A DNA stretch of 64,000 nt from contig NZ_JAKCLJ010000003.1 of the NCBI RefSeq assembly GCF_021412565.1, positions 1 to 64,000 on the forward strand, read 5' to 3'. Under the pieces are notes generated by a model. It was not told the DNA's origin and did no database searches. It was given only the letters and a program-made list of their open reading frames with translations. The stretch is from Shewanella sp. AS1 (lineage in GTDB: Bacteria; Pseudomonadota; Gammaproteobacteria; Enterobacterales; Shewanellaceae). This document shows positions 47,322-61,058 of this stretch, piece after piece. Numbering within the stretch: position 1 is the stretch's first letter; each line of letters begins with the position of its first letter. The position numbers and the translations under genes are program-made.

Positions 47322-47708
47322 ATGGTTCGTATGACATTAGCTGTTCACCCACAGCTCTATAGCATTCACAGCTTCAACCCTGACAGCCCTATCGATGCCA
47401 GCGTCCTCGACCAACCTATGTTTTTTATCGGTAAAACCAAAGATGAATTATCTGTCGTCGTCCCAGCCAGTCTGACTTTAGATAGCCTGGAACAGGAAAA
47501 CGACTGGCGTTGTCTTGAAGTGGTCGGCCCCTTAGGTTTCTCGATGACAGGCATCTTAGCCAGTATATCTGGAATCCTGGCCAAGGCGAAAGTGAGTATC
47601 TTTGCCCTTTCCACATTCGACACCGACTATATTTTAGTGAAAAAAGAGCGGCTCGATAGCGCAATATTGGCACTTAAAAAAAACAACTACCATATAATTC
47701 ATTATTAG
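47322..47708 (+). CDS. ACT-domain small regulatory-type protein (COG3603-like)
   Basis: 128 residues. An N-terminal ACT-like half (up to about 55) and a second ACT domain (about 65-125, VVGPLGFSMTGILASISGILAKAKVSIFALSTFDTDYILVKKE-type pattern) are seen. ACT domains bind amino acids and often regulate enzymes. I associate it with the COG3603 group, whose function is unknown. It lies 31 bp before ptsH, after the receptor terminator, so it is probably the first gene of the PTS operon. A second ATG at 47331 is an alternative start. It could link amino acid status to the PTS; this is inference. Confidence 0.75.
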   Translation: MVRMTLAVHPQLYSIHSFNPDSPIDASVLDQPMFFIGKTKDELSVVVPASLTLDSLEQENDWRCLEVVGPLGFSMTGILASISGILAKAKVSIFALSTFDTDYILVKKERLDSAILALKKNNYHIIHY

Positions 47709-47739
47709 TTTCAATTATTTATTATGTTAAGAGAGCAGT

Positions 47740-48000
47740 ATGACATTTGAGAAGACCGTCACTATCATGGCAGAGCATGGGATCCACACTCGACCCGCAG
47801 CCCTCTTGGTAAAAGAAGCAAAACAATATGATTGTGATATTTTAGTGGCATGTCAGGGAAAACAAGCCAGCGCCAAGAGTTTATTTAAACTACAAACCTT
47901 AGGTTTGAATAAGGGTGCCACTGTAACCATCAGCGCCAATGGCGAACAGGCACAAGAAGCCGTTGAACGCGTATCAGAGCTGCTGATCACACTCAGTTAA
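47740..48000 (+). CDS. ptsH: Phosphocarrier protein HPr
   Basis: 86 residues. The phosphorylated His is at position 16 in HGIHTRPAA (counterpart of E. coli His15), and Ser47 in SAKSLFKL matches regulatory Ser46 of low-GC bacteria, though HPr kinase is not expected here. HPr receives phosphate from EI and passes it to EIIA proteins. First of ptsH-ptsI-crr, 12 bp before ptsI, with the ACT gene just upstream. Confidence 0.96.
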   Translation: MTFEKTVTIMAEHGIHTRPAALLVKEAKQYDCDILVACQGKQASAKSLFKLQTLGLNKGATVTISANGEQAQEAVERVSELLITLS

Positions 48001-48012
48001 TAGGATGGATAG

Positions 48013-49719
48013 ATGATAATTAAAGGAATTGCGGTTTCTGCGGGTATCGCATTAGGTCAGGCCAAAGTTCTCAAGGTGCTGGACAATAAACTTGATTATC
48101 ATCTACTCCCCTTATCACAAATTAAAGATGAGCAAGCGCGACTCGACCAGGCCATCACCAAATTAGCCTCACAGATAAGACTCAGCGGCCAACATCTTGA
48201 CCCGCACAGTGAGCACTACCAGCTTATCGAAGCGGATCTTATTTTGCTCGAAGATGAGGAGCTTGTATCCGAGCTCCATGAGGCGATAGCCAAACAGCAG
48301 TTTTCTGCCGCATTGGCGGTCGAACGTACCTTTGCCAAACACGCCCAGGCGATGCGGGAAATCAATACCTCTTACTTAAGCAGTCGCGCCCAAGATGTGC
48401 TCTCTTTAAGTCAACGCCTGATAAACCTGTTACTGACCGGTGAATGTGTCGAGTTCTCCCACCTACACGACCATGCTATTGTCATCGCCAAAGATATAAC
48501 TCCTGCCGAGTTTGCCAGCTTACCGCTCGATAAAATAAAAGGATTAGTATTGCAAACTGGCGGGATCACTAGCCATACCGCCATCTTAGCGCGCAGCGCC
48601 GCCATCCCTACCTTAATGAGTTGCCCTTGCGATCTTAATCGTCTTCTCGATGGTACAAAAGTCGGTCTCAACGCCCTTACCGGCGAGCTGTTTATTGAGC
48701 CCACAGAGGATCAAGTCGCCGAGTTAACCTCAGCACGTCAGCGGATAGAGGCGCAAAAGTCGCTCTTAGCCCAGTTCAAAGATAAGGCGACACAAACAGC
48801 CGATGGCCATAGAATTACTCTTCTTGCCAACGTTGGCTCCCTGAGTGAAATCAATCTGCTCAATGAGGTTGGCGCCGAGGGTGTAGGGTTGTTTCGTACA
48901 GAGTTTATGTTTATGAATGGCCAGCCCCTGCCCGATGAAGAGCAGCAATATCAGATCTACAGCGATGCCGTGCAACTGCTCGATGGAAAAGTGCTAACCA
49001 TACGCACCTTAGATCTCGGTGCCGATAAGGATCTGCCTGAACTTGGTATGACGAAAGAGGAAAACCCCGCATTAGGTGTACGCGGTGTGCGCTATACCCT
49101 GACGCATCTGGCTCTTTTCTCGGCGCAACTGCGAGCTATCCTCAGGGCGGCTAATCACGGCCATATCCGCTTGATGTTCCCTATGGTCAACCAGGTAGAA
49201 GATCTCGAGGCGGTTCTCGCTCAGATAGAGCTCTGTAAACAGGCGCTCAATGAAGAGGAACAAGGTTATGGAGAGTTAGAACTAGGCATAGTGGTGGAAA
49301 CGCCCGCTGCTGTGCTCAACCTACCCTCCATGCTGCCTTTGCTCAATTTTATCAGCATAGGTACCAACGACCTGACCCAATATGCCATGGCTGCCGATCG
49401 CACTAACCCCTATTTTATTGATAAATACCCAGTGCTCTCGCCTGCGATAATCAAGCTGCTGGCACAATCTATTCGCTGTGCACAAGAGCATAAGATTCCA
49501 GTTTCTATCTGTGGTGAGCTGGGCAGTAATCCACTGGCAACTGCGCTGTTAGTCGGTCTGGGTGTCGATGAATTAAGTGTCAATATCAATGCGCCTCTAG
49601 AGATAAAACAAGCCCTGAGTCACTGGCAATACGAAGACTGTGTTACACTCGCGAACCAAGCACTTGCAGTGACTCGAATCGATGAACTGAATGCGCTATT
49701 AAGGCGCTGTTCCTCTTGA
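48013..49719 (+). CDS. ptsI: PTS enzyme I
   Basis: 568 residues. It autophosphorylates from PEP and hands phosphate to HPr. His188 in GGITSHTAILARS is the phosphorylated residue. The PEP-binding barrel shows GLFRTEFMFM, RTLDLGADK, NPALGVRG, FMVNQVED-type and SICGELGSNP motifs. The N-terminal HPr-binding helices are normal. Part of the ptsHI-crr operon. No EIIB or EIIC gene is present in the window. Confidence 0.97.
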   Translation: MIIKGIAVSAGIALGQAKVLKVLDNKLDYHLLPLSQIKDEQARLDQAITKLASQIRLSGQHLDPHSEHYQLIEADLILLEDEELVSELHEAIAKQQFSAALAVERTFAKHAQAMREINTSYLSSRAQDVLSLSQRLINLLLTGECVEFSHLHDHAIVIAKDITPAEFASLPLDKIKGLVLQTGGITSHTAILARSAAIPTLMSCPCDLNRLLDGTKVGLNALTGELFIEPTEDQVAELTSARQRIEAQKSLLAQFKDKATQTADGHRITLLANVGSLSEINLLNEVGAEGVGLFRTEFMFMNGQPLPDEEQQYQIYSDAVQLLDGKVLTIRTLDLGADKDLPELGMTKEENPALGVRGVRYTLTHLALFSAQLRAILRAANHGHIRLMFPMVNQVEDLEAVLAQIELCKQALNEEEQGYGELELGIVVETPAAVLNLPSMLPLLNFISIGTNDLTQYAMAADRTNPYFIDKYPVLSPAIIKLLAQSIRCAQEHKIPVSICGELGSNPLATALLVGLGVDELSVNINAPLEIKQALSHWQYEDCVTLANQALAVTRIDELNALLRRCSS

Positions 49720-49779
49720 GCATTATTGAGTATGCTAACGAAAAATGATAAATAACAAGCAATGTTACAGGGGTGATTA

Positions 49780-50289
49780 ATGGGATTTTTAAGTCGCATC
49801 CGCCGGTTAATATCAGGACAACCTCCTATCACGGGTGGCATAGATATCTATGCCCCTGTCTCTGGTGAAATCAGCTCCATCGAAAAAGTACCCGATGTGG
49901 TTTTTGCCGAAAAAATTGTCGGTGATGGGATAGCTATATCTCCAAAAGGATCGCAGATCTTGGCCCCGATCGATGGCACGATTGGTAAGATTTTCGAGAC
50001 AAACCATGCTTTTAGTATCGAGTCTCCCCATGGTCTTGAGCTATTTGTACACTTTGGTGTCGGTACGGTCGAGTTAAGAGGCAATGGTTTCAAGCGCTTA
50101 GCCGAAGAGGGACAAGAAGTAAAAGTGGGCGATCCCATACTGGAGTTTGATCTCACCTATTTAAAAAACCATGTGGAAAGCCTGCTGACGCCTGTCGTAT
50201 TGGCCAATATGGAAGATGTACAAAGCTTAGAGAAAAAAGCAGGCTCGGTTGAAGCAGGCAAGGATGTAATTTTCTCAGTGCAACTCTAA
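49780..50289 (+). CDS. crr: PTS glucose-specific EIIA component (Crr)
   Basis: 169 residues. The phosphorylated His is His91 in FVHFGVGTVEL; His76 in FETNHAFS is the second active-site His (E. coli His90 and His75). Crr passes phosphate to sugar permeases and, unphosphorylated, inhibits other transporters; phosphorylated, it can stimulate adenylate cyclase. Third gene of the operon, 60 bp after ptsI. AGGGGTGA site before the ATG. An ATGACAG/CTGTCAT inverted repeat downstream (50330-50357) lacks a T run. Confidence 0.97.
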   Translation: MGFLSRIRRLISGQPPITGGIDIYAPVSGEISSIEKVPDVVFAEKIVGDGIAISPKGSQILAPIDGTIGKIFETNHAFSIESPHGLELFVHFGVGTVELRGNGFKRLAEEGQEVKVGDPILEFDLTYLKNHVESLLTPVVLANMEDVQSLEKKAGSVEAGKDVIFSVQL

Positions 50290-50438
50290 ATCCTGTTTTT
50301 GCCTAGCCCAAGTTAACCCCGCTCTATGAATGACAGTACAAGTCAGCGTGCTGTCATAATGGGCAAGCCCCTTGAGCCAGTCCCCGCTCGATGACACAAT
50401 GGGGCCAAACGAATGACTCTCATGAGAAGGAAACCATT

Positions 50439-52599
<2,161 letters not shown>

Positions 52600-52616
52600 C
52601 TTTTATCGGCTTTACC

Positions 52617-53450
52617 ATGAATCTAGCGCAACACCGTCATACCTATTTTATCGATAACCAAGCATTAAATTACCTGGATATCGGCCAAGGCCCTGTCCTG
52701 CTGCTCGGTCACAACTACCTGTTTGACAGCAACCTCTGGGCGGCTCAACTGCAGTCTCTCAGCCAACATTACCGCTGCATCGTGCCCGATCTTTGGGGAC
52801 ATGGCAGATCAGCCAATCTGCCTGGTTCATGCTATGCACTCAAGCACCTGGCCGAGCATTACTTACAACTTATGGACAGCCTTGAGATCCATCAGTTTTC
52901 CATCATAGGCCAAGGCATAGGCGGCATGTGGGGCACAGAGCTGACCTTAATGGCACCGCAGCGGGTGCAAGCTTTGGTCATGCTAGGAAGTTTTATTGGC
53001 TTCGAACCTGAAGTCACTCGGGCAAAATATCAGAAACTGCTGGACGGCGTTCATCTGGAAAAAGCAGTATCTAATGAGGTGATCGACACTCTGGCCTCGC
53101 TGATTTTTGCCCCAAAAACACACAAGCAACAACCTGAGCTTATCGATAATTTTAAAGCATCGTTTGCCAGTCTCTCAGAGCAACAGCTGGAAACCCTGAT
53201 CCGTATTGGGCACATGATCATTCATCGCCGGGATATGATGGAGCAAGTGGAGCAGCTCACCTTACCCACCCTAATCATGACAGGCACTGAAGATAAAATT
53301 TGTCCCATCATAGAAGGTTACCTTATGCACGATGCCATCAGCGGCAGTCAATATATCCATCTTCAGGATGCCGGTCATATCGCCAACCTTGAGCTGACAG
53401 AGGAAGTCGCGCAGCGGTTACTTATATTTTTTAGTCATGCCCTTAAATAA
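52617..53450 (+). CDS. Alpha/beta hydrolase
   Basis: 277 residues, alpha/beta hydrolase fold with an N-terminal LLGHNYLFDSNLW oxyanion region, a candidate nucleophile in the elbow GQGIGG (Gly-x-Gly-x-Gly-Gly, no Ser at the usual place), Asp in GTEDKICP and His in DAGHIANLE. The elbow reads IIGQGIGGMWG, so the nucleophilic Ser is missing in the standard motif; the protein may not be a classical esterase. Starts 17 bp after the M15 gene, probably co-transcribed. Substrate unknown. Confidence 0.75.
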   Translation: MNLAQHRHTYFIDNQALNYLDIGQGPVLLLGHNYLFDSNLWAAQLQSLSQHYRCIVPDLWGHGRSANLPGSCYALKHLAEHYLQLMDSLEIHQFSIIGQGIGGMWGTELTLMAPQRVQALVMLGSFIGFEPEVTRAKYQKLLDGVHLEKAVSNEVIDTLASLIFAPKTHKQQPELIDNFKASFASLSEQQLETLIRIGHMIIHRRDMMEQVEQLTLPTLIMTGTEDKICPIIEGYLMHDAISGSQYIHLQDAGHIANLELTEEVAQRLLIFFSHALK

Positions 53451-53506
53451 AAATCGAATACTAAACTTCACTGAATAGACCACCAAGTGATATTTTCGGT
53501 GATAGA

Positions 53507-54163
53507 ATGCCTGACAGTAAAAATCTTCTTAATAGACATGATTTTATAAAAATGAAACTACTGAAACCCTTATTTGATAATAACCGCCGCTGGGCGGGCC
53601 GGATTCTCGAAGAGAACCCAAACTTTTTTCAACAGCTGGCAAAACAGCAAAACCCCGAATACCTCTGGATAGGTTGTTCTGACAGCCGAGTGCCCTCAAA
53701 CCAGATCATCGACCTAATGCCAGGTGAAGTCTTCGTTCATCGCAATATTGCCAATATGGTGATCCACACAGATCTAAACTGTCTGTCTGTGCTGCAATAT
53801 GCGGTCGAAGTACTCAAAGTGAAACACATCATGGTTGTGGGCCATTACGGCTGTGGCGGCGTTAAGGCGTCAATGGGCAATGATCGTCTGGGCCTTATCG
53901 ATAACTGGCTTGGTCACATTCGCGATATTCGCCGCTTACACCAGGATGAATTGAACCAACTGGATGAAAAAGCCCGTTTCGACCGTCTATGTGAATTGAA
54001 CGTCATCGAACAGGTAGGTAACGTGATCAATACCAGCATAGTGCAAGATGCCTGGGAAAGTGGTCATAACGTTGCGGTTCACGGTTGGATCTACAGTGTC
54101 GAAAATGGCTTGCTGTCGGATCTGGATGTCACAGTGGACAATGAGACACTAAAGCAGCGCTAA
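53507..54163 (+). CDS. can: Beta-carbonic anhydrase Can
   Basis: 218 residues from ATG 53507, which has GGTGA 4 bp upstream; an internal ATG at 53552 would match the shorter E. coli form but has no clear ribosome site. Zinc ligands are Cys57 and the Asp59/Arg61 dyad in IGCSDSR, and His113 with Cys116 in GHYGCGG. It interconverts CO2 and bicarbonate. Close to the Can type, with LNCLSVLQYAV as in E. coli. Terminator 54 bp downstream. Confidence 0.95.
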   Translation: MPDSKNLLNRHDFIKMKLLKPLFDNNRRWAGRILEENPNFFQQLAKQQNPEYLWIGCSDSRVPSNQIIDLMPGEVFVHRNIANMVIHTDLNCLSVLQYAVEVLKVKHIMVVGHYGCGGVKASMGNDRLGLIDNWLGHIRDIRRLHQDELNQLDEKARFDRLCELNVIEQVGNVINTSIVQDAWESGHNVAVHGWIYSVENGLLSDLDVTVDNETLKQR

Positions 54164-54216
54164 CATAAGCCCTTTCCAAGTCTCCAGATTGCAAATACAG
54201 CATCGACTGAACCTTT

Positions 54217-54253
54217 AAAAGCGCAGCCCACTTTTTGACCTGCGCTTTTTTAT
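54217..54253 (+). terminator. Terminator of can
   Basis: AAAAGCGCAG / CTGCGCTTTT stem with a 13-nt loop, then TT. About 54 bp past the can stop. Confidence 0.8.
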
Positions 54254-54266
54254 ATCGCTGTCACTA

Positions 54267-54323
54267 ATAAAGAGTGATTAACAAAGAGTCACTAAAAAAA
54301 GAGAGATGAACAAAGAGTGGCTA
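54267..54323. repeat. Degenerate 14-bp tandem repeat, four copies
   Basis: Units 54267-54280, 54281-54294, 54295-54309 and 54310-54323 read ATAAAGAGTGATTA, ACAAAGAGTCACTA, AAAAAAGAGAGATGA and ACAAAGAGTGGCTA. The consensus is ACAAAGAGTSRYTA, with the third copy most diverged. It lies upstream of kdnA with no recognised function. Confidence 0.6.
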
Positions 54324-54463
54324 ACATACAGTCATACCTCACTGCATACTGAAAATAAAACGCCTTTTATCGTAAAATAATCCTTAATAAACATCGCAGT
54401 TCTCCCCTTATCCCAGTTATAATTCATCTAATTTTTTCGCGCACCGCGCCCTTCGAATACTAA

Positions 54464-56811
<2,348 letters not shown>

Positions 56812-56881
56812 AGACTCGTAAGAATGGGGTCAATAGGATCCTGTTCCTAATTAATATATTAGTAACCAAATAGGTATCACT

Positions 56882-57619
56882 ATGAATGTCACTCTGTTAA
56901 TCCCTGCCCGCTATGGCTCTAGCCGCTTTCCCGGTAAGCCCTTAGCCCCGATTAACGGTAAACCCATGATCCAACATGTCTATGAGCGTGCCGCTCTGGC
57001 AAAGGGATTAACGGCTATCTATGTCGCCACCGATGACGAGCGGATTAAAAACACTGTCGAAGGCTTTGGTGGCAAGGTCGTGATGACGGATGAAAATGCA
57101 GCGTCAGGAACGGATCGTATTAATGATGCCATCACTCAGTTAGGCCTCAAGGATGATGACTTAGTGATCAATGTCCAGGGCGATCAACCCTTGATCGATC
57201 CTATCTCGATTGAACAACTTATTAAGCTATTCGAGCTTCATCCTGGTGAATTCAGTATGGCAACCTTAGGTTATCAGATCACTAAAATGAATGAGCTTGA
57301 TGATCCTAATCACGTTAAGGTGGTGTTTGACAACAATCATAACGCCCTCTATTTCTCCCGTGCACGTATCCCCTTCGGCCGTGATACGGCTGAGTACCCA
57401 GTTTATAAACATATTGGGATTTATGCCTATACCCGCGCCTTTATCTCGACATTTGCCAAGTTACCTTTGGGTCGTTTAGAAGAGCTAGAAAAGCTAGAAC
57501 AGTTACGAGCTTTGGAACATGGTCATAAGATTAAAGTCGCTATCACTACCTTTAACTCACCGGAAGTGGATACCCCAGAAGATATCCGCATCTGTGAACA
57601 GCTTCTTGCAGTAGAGTGA
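56882..57619 (+). CDS. kdsB: KdsB, CMP-Kdo/Kdo8N cytidylyltransferase
   Basis: 245 residues. N-terminal [16 protein letters not shown] is the CTP-binding motif; [11 protein letters not shown] is the Mg-binding Asp region; RIPFGRD and [11 protein letters not shown] are family motifs. It activates Kdo, or in Shewanella the amino analogue Kdo8N, as a CMP-sugar. It is 70 bp after kdnB with its own AGGT site. Clustering with kdnA-kdnB supports Kdo8N as the substrate; the sequence alone does not prove this preference. Confidence 0.94.
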   Translation: MNVTLLIPARYGSSRFPGKPLAPINGKPMIQHVYERAALAKGLTAIYVATDDERIKNTVEGFGGKVVMTDENAASGTDRINDAITQLGLKDDDLVINVQGDQPLIDPISIEQLIKLFELHPGEFSMATLGYQITKMNELDDPNHVKVVFDNNHNALYFSRARIPFGRDTAEYPVYKHIGIYAYTRAFISTFAKLPLGRLEELEKLEQLRALEHGHKIKVAITTFNSPEVDTPEDIRICEQLLAVE

Positions 57620-57707
57620 TCATCAATTATTGATAGTTGAGGTATGTGGTTTTAGTGCAGTGACTGGCTAAAACCACAAGTTGAGAAGCAGAACACTAAG
57701 GAAGTCT

Positions 57708-57935
57708 ATGTCGAATCTAGAAGTTTGGTTAATCATTATTCTTGTGATTGGGGTAATTGCCAGTAATATCGCGGTACTGAAATACAGTGCCAAATTTAAG
57801 CTCCCCCAATTTGGCAAGGACGGTAAACCCAAGCAAGCTCAAGGCAGTCAAAAAGCGGCTAATGAGCAAGCTTCTAAAGCCAGTGCTGCGCAGCAGGAAG
57901 ATAAAACTGCAGAAACTAAGCAAGATAATAGCTAA
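57708..57935 (+). CDS. DUF2897 small membrane-anchored protein
   Basis: 75 residues from ATG 57708, preceded by AAGGAAGT; the longer frame from 57681 adds nine residues with no site. One transmembrane helix (about residues 5-25, VWLIIILVIGVIASNIAVL) is followed by a highly charged, Lys/Gln/Ala-rich low-complexity tail, so a single-pass protein with a disordered cytosolic or periplasmic end. I associate it with DUF2897. It follows kdsB by 88 bp, but nothing links it to Kdo chemistry. Function unknown. Confidence 0.7.
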   Translation: MSNLEVWLIIILVIGVIASNIAVLKYSAKFKLPQFGKDGKPKQAQGSQKAANEQASKASAAQQEDKTAETKQDNS

Positions 57936-58030
57936 CGCTTGAGAATAACTAACTCTAGTGGTTGTTGCCTTACAGTTTTATCTGCTGTGTATTTTTAATC
58001 TGAGCAAGTCTAACTTAGCAGCTTAGTCCA

Positions 58031-60049
58031 TCAGGCCTTGATTAAGGCATCTCTTAGCTGAGCCACCCTATCACGCAGCGCGGCCGCCTGTTCAAATTCA
58101 AGATCCCGCGCATGCTGATGCATACGTTTTTCCAGCTCATCGATTTCATGGCTTAAGCTGGCCGCATCACGGGCCTTGTAATCAGACTTGGCTTCGGCAA
58201 CCTGTTGATATTTAGGCAGCACTTTGGCGGTATGCTTGTTTTGCTCACCCACATCCATCACATCCGTTATCTTCTTCGATAAGCCCTTGGGCGTGATCTT
58301 GTTGTCCAGATTGAACTGATGCTGCTTCGCCCTGCGCCTCTCTGTCTCCCCTATCGCCTTTGCCATAGATGGCGTGATCTTGTCACCGTATAAGATCACC
58401 TTACCGTTTATGTTTCGCGCCGCCCGGCCTATGGTCTGAATGAGCGATCGTTCGGATCGCAAGAAGCCCTCTTTATCGGCATCGAGAATACAGACCAAGG
58501 AGACTTCCGGCATATCAAGCCCCTCTCGCAGCAAGTTGATCCCAATCAGCACATCGAACACACCTAAACGAAGATCGCGGATGATCTCAACCCGCTCGAC
58601 CGTATCGATATCCGAATGCAGGTAACGCACTTTTACGCCATGTTCATCGAGATATTCGGTGAGGTCTTCCGCCATCCTCTTGGTGAGCGTAGTCACTAAC
58701 ACCCGCTCATTGACCGCAACCCGTTTGCCCACTTCTGAGAGCAAGTCATCCACCTGTATCGCAACGGGACGCACTTCAATTTCTGGATCCAGCAAGCCTG
58801 TCGGCCGCACCACCTGCTCTGCCACCTCGCCATCACTCTTGTCGAGTTCATATTGCGCTGGCGTCGCCGAGACGAATACTGTCTGAGGCATTAATGACTC
58901 AAACTCTTCAAATTTCAGTGGCCGGTTGTCCAGCGCCGAGGGCAAACGAAAGCCGTATTCAACCAGGTTAGTTTTACGGGAGCGGTCACCTTTGTACATG
59001 GCGCCGATTTGCGGCACAGTCACATGGGATTCATCTATGATCAGCAGTCCGTCGGCCGGCAGGTAATCAAGCAAAGTCGGCGGCCCTTCGCCAGGGCGGC
59101 GACCAGACAGGTAGCGAGAGTAGTTTTCGATGCCAGAGCAGTAACCCAGCTCTGTCATCATCTCGATATCGTACTGCACCCGCTCGCCGATCCGCTGAGC
59201 TTCAATTAGCTTGTTGTTATCCAGCAGATACTGTTTACGCTCGCGCAGTTCGGCCTTAATCTCTTCGGTGGCCGCGAGGATCTTCTCTCTGGGCGTCACA
59301 TAGTGGGTCTTAGGGTAAACCGTGGTTCGTGCAATACGCTGCAATATATGGCCGCTTAAGGGATCAAACAGGCTCAGTCTGTCTATCTCATCATCAAACA
59401 ACTCGACCCGAATCGCCTCTTTATCTGAATCGGCGGGGAAGATATCGATCACCTCACCACGCACCCTGAAAGTGCCGCGCTGCAGCTCTATGTCATTACG
59501 TGTGTATTGCAGCTCGCTCAGGCGCTGCAAAATTTCCCGCTGCCCCATAAAATCTCCCTGCCTGAGATGCAGTAACATCTTCATATAGGAGTCAGGATCG
59601 CCCAAACCATAGATGGCCGAAACTGAGGCGATAAGCACCACATCTTTACGCTCTAATAGCGCCTTAGTGGCCGAAAGACGCATCTGCTCGATATGGGCGT
59701 TAACCGAAGCGTCTTTCTCAATAAAGGTATTGGTCGAAGGCACATAGGCTTCGGGCTGATAATAGTCGTAATAGGAGACAAAATATTCAACCGCATTATG
59801 GGGAAAGAACTCCTTCATCTCGCCATAAAGCTGAGCAGCTAAGGTTTTGTTGGGCGCCATAATGATAGTGGGCCGCCCGAGCTGAGCGATCAGGTTGGCC
59901 ACAGTAAAGGTCTTGCCAGATCCTGTCACCCCAAGCAGGGTCTGACAGGCAAGCCCAGCATCGATCCCATCGACTAACTTGGCGATCGCAGTGGGCTGAT
60001 CGCCTGCAGCTTGGTACTGTGACACTAATTTAAACAGAGATTCACTCAA
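58031..60049 (-). CDS. uvrB: Excinuclease ABC subunit B, UvrB
   Basis: 672 residues, damage recognition in nucleotide excision repair. Helicase motif I GVTGSGKT (near 39-46), the beta-hairpin region [12 protein letters not shown], motifs [48 protein letters not shown] and the C-terminal UVR motif ([18 protein letters not shown], about 635-665) that binds UvrC. The start is TTG, preceded by AGGAG. Unlike E. coli, no CTGT-N8-ACAG LexA box is seen upstream. Single gene. Confidence 0.98.
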   Translation of the reverse strand: MSESLFKLVSQYQAAGDQPTAIAKLVDGIDAGLACQTLLGVTGSGKTFTVANLIAQLGRPTIIMAPNKTLAAQLYGEMKEFFPHNAVEYFVSYYDYYQPEAYVPSTNTFIEKDASVNAHIEQMRLSATKALLERKDVVLIASVSAIYGLGDPDSYMKMLLHLRQGDFMGQREILQRLSELQYTRNDIELQRGTFRVRGEVIDIFPADSDKEAIRVELFDDEIDRLSLFDPLSGHILQRIARTTVYPKTHYVTPREKILAATEEIKAELRERKQYLLDNNKLIEAQRIGERVQYDIEMMTELGYCSGIENYSRYLSGRRPGEGPPTLLDYLPADGLLIIDESHVTVPQIGAMYKGDRSRKTNLVEYGFRLPSALDNRPLKFEEFESLMPQTVFVSATPAQYELDKSDGEVAEQVVRPTGLLDPEIEVRPVAIQVDDLLSEVGKRVAVNERVLVTTLTKRMAEDLTEYLDEHGVKVRYLHSDIDTVERVEIIRDLRLGVFDVLIGINLLREGLDMPEVSLVCILDADKEGFLRSERSLIQTIGRAARNINGKVILYGDKITPSMAKAIGETERRRAKQHQFNLDNKITPKGLSKKITDVMDVGEQNKHTAKVLPKYQQVAEAKSDYKARDAASLSHEIDELEKRMHQHARDLEFEQAAALRDRVAQLRDALIKA

Positions 60050-60726
60050 TTGCAGCTCCTCATTTAAGCAAGCCGTTAATCATAATCTACCTTTATGCTG
60101 AATCCAATCGCAACGAGGGATCGAGTCTCGAACATAAGCCTAGCTAAATTAAATAATTCATAAAATTTTCATCGGAGTGCAATGAAACTTTAGTACGCCC
60201 CAGAATCAGGCAATATTGATGGCAACACCGCTTAAAACCCGTACAATTGGGCACTTTAATGCACAAGGACAGCAGTGAATTTCATTACATATTTGTAACG
60301 AAATCTATTAAGCACAAAAAATAGAGTTGAAATTTTTAACTTATTGATTTTGCTGCCTTAAAAAAGCAGCGCTAAATTCAACTCAATTTAAGTCCAACGC
60401 CCGATACATCAGGCTTTGGCTAATCATTTTGCTTATAACCCACAGGTTTATCCACAGATTTAGTGGATAACTCATCCAACCTCAGAGAATTCGCGGCTTT
60501 AGGCCAAGTCCCTGTCAAAAGCCCCTTGAAACTTGCTTATGTAATTTTACTACATTTGAAATAATCACGGCCCTATTCTGTCTCTTGCCATAAAAAACAC
60601 AGGCACCTTTTTAACGATTAATATTTGACAAAACAGCTCTTAACAACTGAAACGTACAATAAGTGTGCAGCGTGAACATTAGATGTGCACTTAACATCAT
60701 AATTAGATTTTTTTTACACGCCTGAG
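60050..60726. other. Large intergenic region between uvrB and the tRNA-Asn array
   Basis: About 680 bp with no gene. It should contain the uvrB promoter on the minus strand. It holds an inverted pair of DnaA-box-like 9-mers (60448-60470) and a TTACA-TATT-TGTAA inverted repeat (60285-60298). A TTGACA near 60626 has no -10 at a usable distance. The tRNA promoter starts at 60727. Confidence 0.5.
60448..60470. repeat. Inverted pair of DnaA-box-like 9-mers
   Basis: TTATCCACA (60448-60456) matches the strong DnaA box consensus, and on the other strand TTATCCACT (60462-60470) differs by one base. Their 8-bp cores form a perfect inverted repeat around AGATTTA. It lies upstream of the tRNA-Asn array in a 0.7-kb gene-free region. 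DnaA binding is a prediction. Confidence 0.55.
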
Positions 60727-60762
60727 TTGACTCATGTGTAAGAGCACTTTAATATGCGCTCC
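60727..60762 (+). promoter_or_regulatory. Stable-RNA type promoter of the tRNA-Asn array
   Basis: TTGACT (-35, 60727-60732), a 17-bp spacer, TAATAT (-10, 60750-60755), then GCGCTCC, a GC-rich discriminator. This is the pattern of stringently controlled tRNA and rRNA promoters. The first tRNA begins 27 bp downstream. Confidence 0.78.
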
Positions 60763-60788
60763 GTCTTCAACGATGAGTTGTGTACGAT

Positions 60789-60864
60789 TCCCCAGTAGTT
60801 CAGTCGGTAGAACGGCGGACTGTTAATCCGTATGTCACTGGTTCAAGTCCAGTCTGGGGAGCCA
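60789..60864 (+). tRNA. tRNA-Asn(GTT), copy 1
   Basis: 76 nt with encoded CCA. The anticodon loop CTGTTAA gives anticodon GTT (reads AAC/AAU). The acceptor stem starts TCCCCAG and pairs with CTGGGGA. First of five identical copies behind the shared promoter. Confidence 0.98.
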
Positions 60865-60957
60865 ATTTTTACTGATATTCTCTGTAAGAGTGCAAACAAC
60901 AGGTTGTGAAGATAGCCGTTCATAACGAAGTGTATGGACGGCAAGAATAAAATCGAT

Positions 60958-61033
60958 TCCCCAGTAGTTCAGTCGGTAGAACGGCGGACTGTTAATCCGT
61001 ATGTCACTGGTTCAAGTCCAGTCTGGGGAGCCA
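60958..61033 (+). tRNA. tRNA-Asn(GTT), copy 2
   Basis: Identical over 76 nt to copy 1, with CCA. The 93-bp spacer before it is the longest in the array. Confidence 0.98.
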
Positions 61034-61058
61034 ATTTTGTTCGAAGTTATAAGTTTAT

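Noticed and set aside
50330..50357. ATGACAG / CTGTCAT repeat as a crr terminator
   Set aside because: There is no T run after the stem, so an intrinsic terminator is unlikely.
60626..60660. TTGACA that could be a -35 for the tRNA array
   Set aside because: The next TACAAT lies about 24 bp on, too far for sigma-70; a better promoter lies at 60727-60755.
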